A DNA stretch of 9,471 bases from positions 1-9,471 of the forward strand of contig CAMKAR010000065.1 in assembly GCA_946410535.1 (NCBI GenBank), read 5' to 3'. Made by a program: the position numbers and the translations under genes. Positions within the stretch are counted from its first letter, which is position 1. Every line of letters begins with the position of its first letter. Of the stretch, positions 5,430-9,471 are shown piece after piece. A model generated the notes under the pieces. It saw only the letters and a program-made list of their open reading frames with translations. It did no database searches and was not told the origin of the DNA. The DNA comes from an uncultured Bacteroidales bacterium. GTDB taxonomy: Bacteria; Bacteroidota; Bacteroidia; Bacteroidales; F082.

Positions 5430-7265
5430 ATGAAAAAACTGAATCTGTTCCTCGGCATCATCTGCGCCTTTGCAGTGTGCCTCGTCTCCTGCCAAAAGGA
5501 GAAAACCACAGGACAAATCCAAGGCCTTGTGACCAATGCCAACACCTCCGAACCCATCCAAGGGGTCAACATCTCGCTCAGCCCGACGGGCGCCTCAGCC
5601 GTCACGGGCAGCGACGGACGCTACGAGTTTGCCAACCTCCAACCCGGTAACTACACCGTGCAAGGCGTGAAAGCTGGCTACGAGAGCAACACCAAGAACA
5701 TCAGCATTACGGCTGGCAACGTCTCCTCAGGCGACATGCAGCTGCGCCCCGCCGCCACGGGCTTCCGCCTCAACGTGGAATACCTCGACTTCGGCACCAA
5801 CTTCTCTCAACTGCAGTTCAAGATCATCAACGCCAGCGCGAACACGCCGATGAGTTGGGAAATCATGGAAAGCCTCAACTGGCTTGCCGTCACGCCCAAC
5901 ACAGGCAACCTGCAAGGCGGCCAAGAGACCACCATCACAGTGAACATCGACCGTTCGCTCATCACCCAAAGCACCACGGCCAACCTTACTGTACGCAGCG
6001 CCGACCAAAGCATCGTGCTTCCCATCAACGTGAGTGTTTCCGGAAGCTACGGCCCGCAACTTGCGCTCAGCGAAGCCACACTCGACTTTGGCACGTCGGC
6101 TTCTACTCTCATGTTCTATGTGATGAATACAGGACCTTCGGGCACTTCACTCAACTGGGTCTGCTCCAACATTACAGTTGATTGGCTGACGCTCAATCTC
6201 ATGTCGGGTAATACCGCAGGCGGCAGCAGTACGCAAGTGATTGCCACCATCGACCGCACGAAGATTAGTGGCATGGTCACTACTTCAGTCACCTTCAGCG
6301 GTGCAGGAACCTCTACCACTTTGGTCGTCAGTGCTGCCGAAAGTGGCAGCGGCAGCCCCATCCTGCAACTCAGCGATGGCTCACTCAACTTCGGCACCGA
6401 ACTCACCACGCTCACCTTCCAAGTGAAGAACGTGGGTACGCAAGGCACCGTGCTCAACTGGAACATCCCTGCCCCGACGGAGGATTGGCTGACCGTGGCG
6501 CCCCTTTCGGGCAACACCAACGCAGGCAGCGGCACCACCGTCACCGTGGCCGTTGACCGTACCAAGTTCAACGGCTCTGTTTCGGCCAACATCAACGTGA
6601 ACAGTAGCAACGCCAACAATTCCTCAATTTCTGTCTCAGCCGAAGCCGCTGGCAGCGGTGGAAGCGTTGTGGTGCCTGAAGGCCTGTTGGCCTACTACAC
6701 CTTTGACGACGGCACGGCTAACGATTGGCATGGCAATGTCAACGCCATCAACATGGGTTGCGAAACCTCGACCGACACGCCAACGGGCGAAGGCTATTCC
6801 ATGGAGTTTAACGGGACATCCTCTTCGCTCTCCGTTCCCAGCATTTTGCCCACGGGCAACGCAGAATGGGCGATCAACGTATGGATTAAGACTGGTTCCA
6901 ACAATAGTTGCTTTATTGCGAGTGAAAATAGATATATGGGTGTTAAAAACTCAAAGATCTTGTGTGGAGGTGATGGCGCTGGAGGTAGCACTTATACAAC
7001 AACAGCAACAATAAGCCAATATTTGGATTTCCAATGGCACATGGTTACCCTGTCCTACAACAAGTCGAAAGTCTATGTTTACATGGATGGCATGCTCGTT
7101 GAAATTTTCGGAAGTTCTTATTGTTATTGGAATAACCCAACCATCAACATTGGGGCTCATTATTCCCAAGGGATCTACTATTCCGGCAAGATGGACAACT
7201 TCCGCAGCTACAATCGCGCTTTGACGGCGCAGGAAGTGCAGATGCTCTACAACGCGAAGCAGTAA
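5430..7265 (+). CDS. Long lipoprotein: carboxypeptidase-regulatory-like domain, three BACON-like repeats, LamG-type lectin domain
   Basis: A 611-residue predicted surface lipoprotein. The signal peptide ends in lipobox LVSC with Cys21. The following QKEK resembles the lysine/acidic surface-export signal described for Bacteroidota lipoproteins. Domains in order: carboxypeptidase-regulatory-like (about 27-107); three BACON-like Ig repeats (about 108-206, 208-303, 310-405), each with an LDFG or LNFG first strand, a Trp-Leu core, a GN..GG/AG..T turn and an IDR or VDR; Gly/Ser-rich linkers between repeats; then a concanavalin/LamG-like domain (about 415-608) starting LLAYYTFDDG and ending MDNFRSYNRALTAQEVQ. 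Such combinations usually bind glycans or form a stalk presenting a lectin head. No hydrolase motif is visible. The N-terminal 200 residues are a duplicate of the previous gene product. DNA coding for the LamG core is distinctly AT-richer than the rest. A strong terminator follows the stop. Confidence 0.88.
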   Translation: MKKLNLFLGIICAFAVCLVSCQKEKTTGQIQGLVTNANTSEPIQGVNISLSPTGASAVTGSDGRYEFANLQPGNYTVQGVKAGYESNTKNISITAGNVSSGDMQLRPAATGFRLNVEYLDFGTNFSQLQFKIINASANTPMSWEIMESLNWLAVTPNTGNLQGGQETTITVNIDRSLITQSTTANLTVRSADQSIVLPINVSVSGSYGPQLALSEATLDFGTSASTLMFYVMNTGPSGTSLNWVCSNITVDWLTLNLMSGNTAGGSSTQVIATIDRTKISGMVTTSVTFSGAGTSTTLVVSAAESGSGSPILQLSDGSLNFGTELTTLTFQVKNVGTQGTVLNWNIPAPTEDWLTVAPLSGNTNAGSGTTVTVAVDRTKFNGSVSANINVNSSNANNSSISVSAEAAGSGGSVVVPEGLLAYYTFDDGTANDWHGNVNAINMGCETSTDTPTGEGYSMEFNGTSSSLSVPSILPTGNAEWAINVWIKTGSNNSCFIASENRYMGVKNSKILCGGDGAGGSTYTTTATISQYLDFQWHMVTLSYNKSKVYVYMDGMLVEIFGSSYCYWNNPTINIGAHYSQGIYYSGKMDNFRSYNRALTAQEVQMLYNAKQ

Positions 7266-7292
7266 AAACTAATTTGTGACAGTTTTTTTGCA

Positions 7293-7327
7293 GGTGGCCT
7301 CAGAGGCTTTTCTGGGGCCGCCTTTTT
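7293..7327 (+). terminator. Rho-independent terminator after the long lipoprotein gene
   Basis: The arm GGTGGCCTCAGA (7293-7304) pairs with TCTGGGGCCGCC (7311-7322) over 12 bp, including two G-U pairs, with a 6-base loop GGCTTT and a TTTTT run directly after (7323-7327). It lies 28 bp past the stop codon and separates the lipoprotein unit from the YARHG-protein gene. Confidence 0.92.
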
Positions 7328-7331
7328 CCCC

Positions 7332-7388
7332 ATTCCCTCAGAAAAGTGTAAGTTTTTGTTTATTATTCCCTCAGAAAAGTGTAAGTTT
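7332..7388 (+). repeat. Perfect 24-bp direct repeat with 33-bp period in the promoter region
   Basis: The same 24 bases, beginning ATTCCCTCAG and ending GTGTAAGTTT, occur at 7332-7355 and 7365-7388, with 9 bp between them. The 3' end of each copy falls on a -7-like box: TAAGTTTT in the first copy and the consensus TAAGTTTG in the second. The pair may be a duplicated operator or a duplicated promoter. Confidence 0.9.
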
Positions 7389-7389
7389 G
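7382..7389 (+). promoter_or_regulatory. -7 box for the YARHG-protein gene
   Basis: TAAGTTTG matches TAnnTTTG. A TTTA sits 19 bp upstream (7359-7362) and a TTTG 23 bp upstream (7355-7358) as -33 candidates. RNA would begin near 7396, giving a leader of about 65 nt. The location just after a strong terminator supports an independent transcription start. Confidence 0.55.
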
Positions 7390-7462
7390 CAGTTAACTTA
7401 TCGTTTTACGCCACTGAAGCATTCTTCAAGAAACAAATACAAACCTCAAACATCAAACCGAC

Positions 7463-8719
7463 ATGAAAAAGACATTCATTATCTTGCTGGCCTTGCTCGC
7501 CACGGCAAGCCTCAAGGCCAACGACGGTGCCTTCTATGCCCAAGGCAACCATCTGATTCCCATCACCGAGACGACCATCAGCGTCAGGAAGGAAATCCTC
7601 ACCATCACCCACATGGCCGACACCATCACGGGTTGGGGCGACATGTTCAAGGTGAACGTGTATTACGAATTCTTTAACCCCGGTCCGGCCAAGGACGTGA
7701 CCGTCGGCTTCGAGTCGCCCACGCCCGATGGCAACGGCTATGGCGGCACGTTGGATGAAGCCTACAAAGGGCAACCCTATATGTACGGCTTCAACGTAGT
7801 GATGAACGGAAAACACCTGCCGCATCAGATAGCACATGTGCCATATAAATACGAAGGCGACTACCAATTCGACTACACGCGGAAAACCGAGGACTATTAC
7901 AAGAATGGTCAAGTTCAAGACATGCCGAAAGAGCAATACAAGGCAAATCTGAGACGTTATTTCCCTGAAGAAGCCGATGCGGAAGAAGCGGCACTTGATT
8001 ATTACGGCTACCTCTTTTATTATGTCTATCATTTCAACGCCCACTTCAACGAGGGGCTGAACACCATCCAGCACACCTACACCGTGAAAGGGTCCGACTT
8101 GGTGATGACGGACTACCTGTTCGACTACATCATGACCGCTGCCAACCGTTGGGCCAACAACGGCATCGACGACTTCACACTCATCCTCAACATGGGCGAC
8201 CACACGTCGTTCTCGGTTTGTCCCACCTTCTACGCTTCGCCCGACGAGTGGACTTTCAGCGGCAAGGGCAAGATTGGGGAACGGCGCGAAATGATTGGAA
8301 TGTGCGAGAATTGCCCAATGTTCCATGTCCAGACGGGGAGCCTCGTGTTCAAACAGAAGAACTTCCATCCCGAAGGCGAGTTGCACATCATGAGCGACGC
8401 GCTCTACCTTTACATGTATGACTTTAAGGAAGGCGACAAGGACGAAATCGAAGGCTTTGTAAATGATTTCAAGTCAAAGTATTACAATAACTTAATGTTA
8501 GATGACGAGCAACCTGTCGACATCTCTAAGTTCACTCCTGAACAGAAGCGCATAGTGAAGAACGTACCCTTCGCCTATCGTGGCTATGTGTTCAAGGACA
8601 AGGGCTTGCAATGCTTCTTCGAGTCGACGGACTGGTACATCCCCAATCCCGACTATCAGGCCGACATGTCCAAATTGGAGACGGGCGAGAAGAAATGGGT
8701 GCAGTTTTGGTCGAAATAA
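7463..8719 (+). CDS. Secreted YARHG-domain protein
   Basis: A 418-residue exported protein. Residues 1-19 form a signal peptide with Ala at the cleavage site (SLKA, then ND) and no lipobox cysteine. The body (20-350) opens with NDGAFYAQGNHLIPI, followed by a beta-rich part resembling DUF4424-type proteins; this is a resemblance judged by eye. Residues about 358-402 form a YARHG domain: TPEQKRIVKNVPFAYRGYVF, then KDKGLQCFFESTDWYIPNPDY with Trp391; the family is extracellular and of unknown biochemical role. A CENC pair (Cys281, Cys284) could form a disulfide. No catalytic motif was recognised. The leader ends in CAAACCT/CAAACAT/CAAACCG heptamers next to the ATG at 7463. It is transcribed separately from the lipoproteins, after a terminator. 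Its function is unknown; cell-envelope or extracellular location is the only supported statement. Confidence 0.85.
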   Translation: MKKTFIILLALLATASLKANDGAFYAQGNHLIPITETTISVRKEILTITHMADTITGWGDMFKVNVYYEFFNPGPAKDVTVGFESPTPDGNGYGGTLDEAYKGQPYMYGFNVVMNGKHLPHQIAHVPYKYEGDYQFDYTRKTEDYYKNGQVQDMPKEQYKANLRRYFPEEADAEEAALDYYGYLFYYVYHFNAHFNEGLNTIQHTYTVKGSDLVMTDYLFDYIMTAANRWANNGIDDFTLILNMGDHTSFSVCPTFYASPDEWTFSGKGKIGERREMIGMCENCPMFHVQTGSLVFKQKNFHPEGELHIMSDALYLYMYDFKEGDKDEIEGFVNDFKSKYYNNLMLDDEQPVDISKFTPEQKRIVKNVPFAYRGYVFKDKGLQCFFESTDWYIPNPDYQADMSKLETGEKKWVQFWSK

Positions 8720-8741
8720 GCCCGATGTAAAAGCTAAAGGC

Positions 8742-8758
8742 GCTCGCCATCGGCGAGC
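8742..8758 (+). terminator. Short hairpin after the YARHG-protein gene, weak terminator candidate
   Basis: GCTCGCC (8742-8748) and GGCGAGC (8752-8758) form a perfect 7-bp GC-rich stem with loop ATC, 22 bp past the stop codon. There is no T-run directly after it, so it is a transcript-end hairpin or a poor terminator. Confidence 0.4.
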
Positions 8759-8761
8759 AAC

Positions 8762-8786
8762 ATCTGTGTCATCTGTGAAATCTGTG
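8762..8786. repeat. ATCTGTG triplet with 9-bp period
   Basis: ATCTGTG occurs at 8762-8768, 8771-8777 and 8780-8786 with an exact 9-bp period and variable two-base spacers (TC, AA). It lies in the 224-bp gap before gyrA and directly follows the hairpin. Similar CACAGAT-type short repeats are scattered through many bacterial genomes, from memory. The rest of this gap shows only the gyrA promoter. Confidence 0.75.
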
Positions 8787-8872
8787 TGACCTAATAAAAC
8801 CAGTCTTTTGATATTTTGGAGCGTTGTTTTTTCGTCATTAGGGCGAAAGGGGATTGAACAAATTTCGTATAA

Positions 8873-8905
8873 TTGCCAAACCAATCCAAAAAATCCCTAT
8901 CTTTG
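8873..8905 (+). promoter_or_regulatory. gyrA promoter
   Basis: TATCTTTG at 8898-8905 matches the -7 consensus in its most common Bacteroidota form, followed by CACCC. TTG at 8873-8875 is the -33 candidate, 22 bp upstream, slightly longer than usual. RNA would begin near 8912, about 32 nt before the gyrA ATG. Confidence 0.65.
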
Positions 8906-8943
8906 CACCCTTATTTGTAAAAGCGAAAAAATAACACCCGAAA

Positions 8944-9471
8944 ATGGACGAAAACAATAACATCACTCCTGAAAATCAGGATAATAACATACCTGAAAAC
9001 ACAGGAGAAAAAATCATCAAGGTCAATCTTGAGAACCAGATGAAGTCGGCCTACATCGACTATTCGATGTCGGTCATCATCTCGCGTGCCTTGCCCGACG
9101 TACGCGATGGCCTTAAGCCCGTGCACCGTCGTGTGCTCTATGGCATGAAGGAATTGGGCGTCACCTCGCGCAGCGGCTACAAGAAGTCGGCTCGTATCGT
9201 CGGTGAGGTGCTTGGTAAGTACCACCCGCATGGTGACTCATCTGTTTATGATGCCATGGTGCGTATGGCCCAAAACTGGTCGCTCCGCTATCCTTTGGTC
9301 GACGGACAAGGCAACTTCGGCTCGGTTGACGGCGACAGCCCTGCCGCCATGCGTTACACCGAGGCCCGCCTCCAAAAGATCGCTGAAGAGATGCTCGACG
9401 ACTTGGACAAAGACACCGTCGACTTCCAGAACAACTTCGACGACTCGCTGCAAGAGCCTACCGTGCTGCCT
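8944..9471 (+). CDS. gyrA: DNA gyrase subunit A, N-terminal part
   Basis: The first 176 codons are present and the gene continues beyond the right edge. GyrA is the DNA-cutting subunit of the A2B2 type II topoisomerase that introduces negative supercoils. The winged-helix/tower start is clear: [20 protein letters not shown] at 33-52, [13 protein letters not shown] at 56-68, [20 protein letters not shown] at 91-110, and [10 protein letters not shown] at 134-143 with Tyr138 as the DNA-linking tyrosine (E. coli Tyr122). Relative to E. coli, numbering is shifted by +16, owing to an Asn/Glu-rich N-terminal tail (residues 1-22). The quinolone-determining positions are Ser99 and Asp103, equal to E. 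coli Ser83 and Asp87, that is, the unmutated state. The consensus promoter lies directly upstream and the ATG at 8944 is the only sensible start. ParC is less likely, given the close resemblance to Bacteroidota GyrA. Confidence 0.95.
   Translation, partial: MDENNNITPENQDNNIPENTGEKIIKVNLENQMKSAYIDYSMSVIISRALPDVRDGLKPVHRRVLYGMKELGVTSRSGYKKSARIVGEVLGKYHPHGDSSVYDAMVRMAQNWSLRYPLVDGQGNFGSVDGDSPAAMRYTEARLQKIAEEMLDDLDKDTVDFQNNFDDSLQEPTVLP

Noticed and set aside
7332..7388. Direct repeat considered as a minimal CRISPR
   Set aside because: There are only two copies with a 9-bp gap, no spacer-sized intervals and no cas genes; it overlaps a promoter box.
7406..8386. Minus-strand open frame of 326 residues opposite the YARHG gene
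   Set aside because: It lies antisense to a gene with a clear signal peptide, domain and promoter; its own sequence shows no recognisable family and it has no plausible start context.

Overview
The window looks like a chromosomal segment of a Bacteroidota genome, probably Bacteroidales. Four things point there. Several intergenic regions carry the Bacteroidota promoter -7 signature TAnnTTTG. Start codons lack clear Shine-Dalgarno sequences and have A-rich leaders. Lipoproteins carry BACON-like Ig repeats and carboxypeptidase-regulatory-like domains. There is also a TPR-membrane-HTH regulator of a type common in that phylum. No IS transposase, phage gene, tRNA, rRNA or CRISPR array is visible, and no gene-free stretch exceeds 300 bp.

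Positions 1-2503 (minus strand) hold a galactose cluster, transcribed galactokinase (galK), then a sugar-phosphate nucleotidyltransferase, then aldose 1-epimerase (galM, cut by the left edge). The epimerase supplies alpha-galactose, GalK makes galactose-1-phosphate, and the nucleotidyltransferase presumably handles a sugar phosphate nearby; no galT is visible. The nucleotidyltransferase appears to lack about 30 internal residues. Both spacers of the cluster hold unusual structured DNA: two abutting bulged hairpins (1250-1301), and a symmetrical inverted repeat built of 7-bp units that encloses two small hairpins and supplies the nucleotidyltransferase stop codon (280-367).

Positions 2504-8943 (plus strand) form an envelope-associated region. 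It holds a membrane-spanning TPR sensor with a cytoplasmic HTH (2715-4421), a short lipoprotein (4584-5219), a 611-residue paralogous lipoprotein with three BACON-like repeats and a LamG-type lectin domain (5430-7265) and a strong terminator. A secreted YARHG-domain protein (7463-8719) follows. The two lipoproteins are about 69% identical over 176 residues and are separated by a palindromic element. The regulator precedes the lipoproteins in the same direction, so it is a reasonable but unproven candidate for their control.

Positions 8944-9471 hold the start of gyrA, running off the right edge. A theme of the window is short-period degenerate tandem repeats (7 or 9 bp) in intergenic DNA, several of them flush against start codons.
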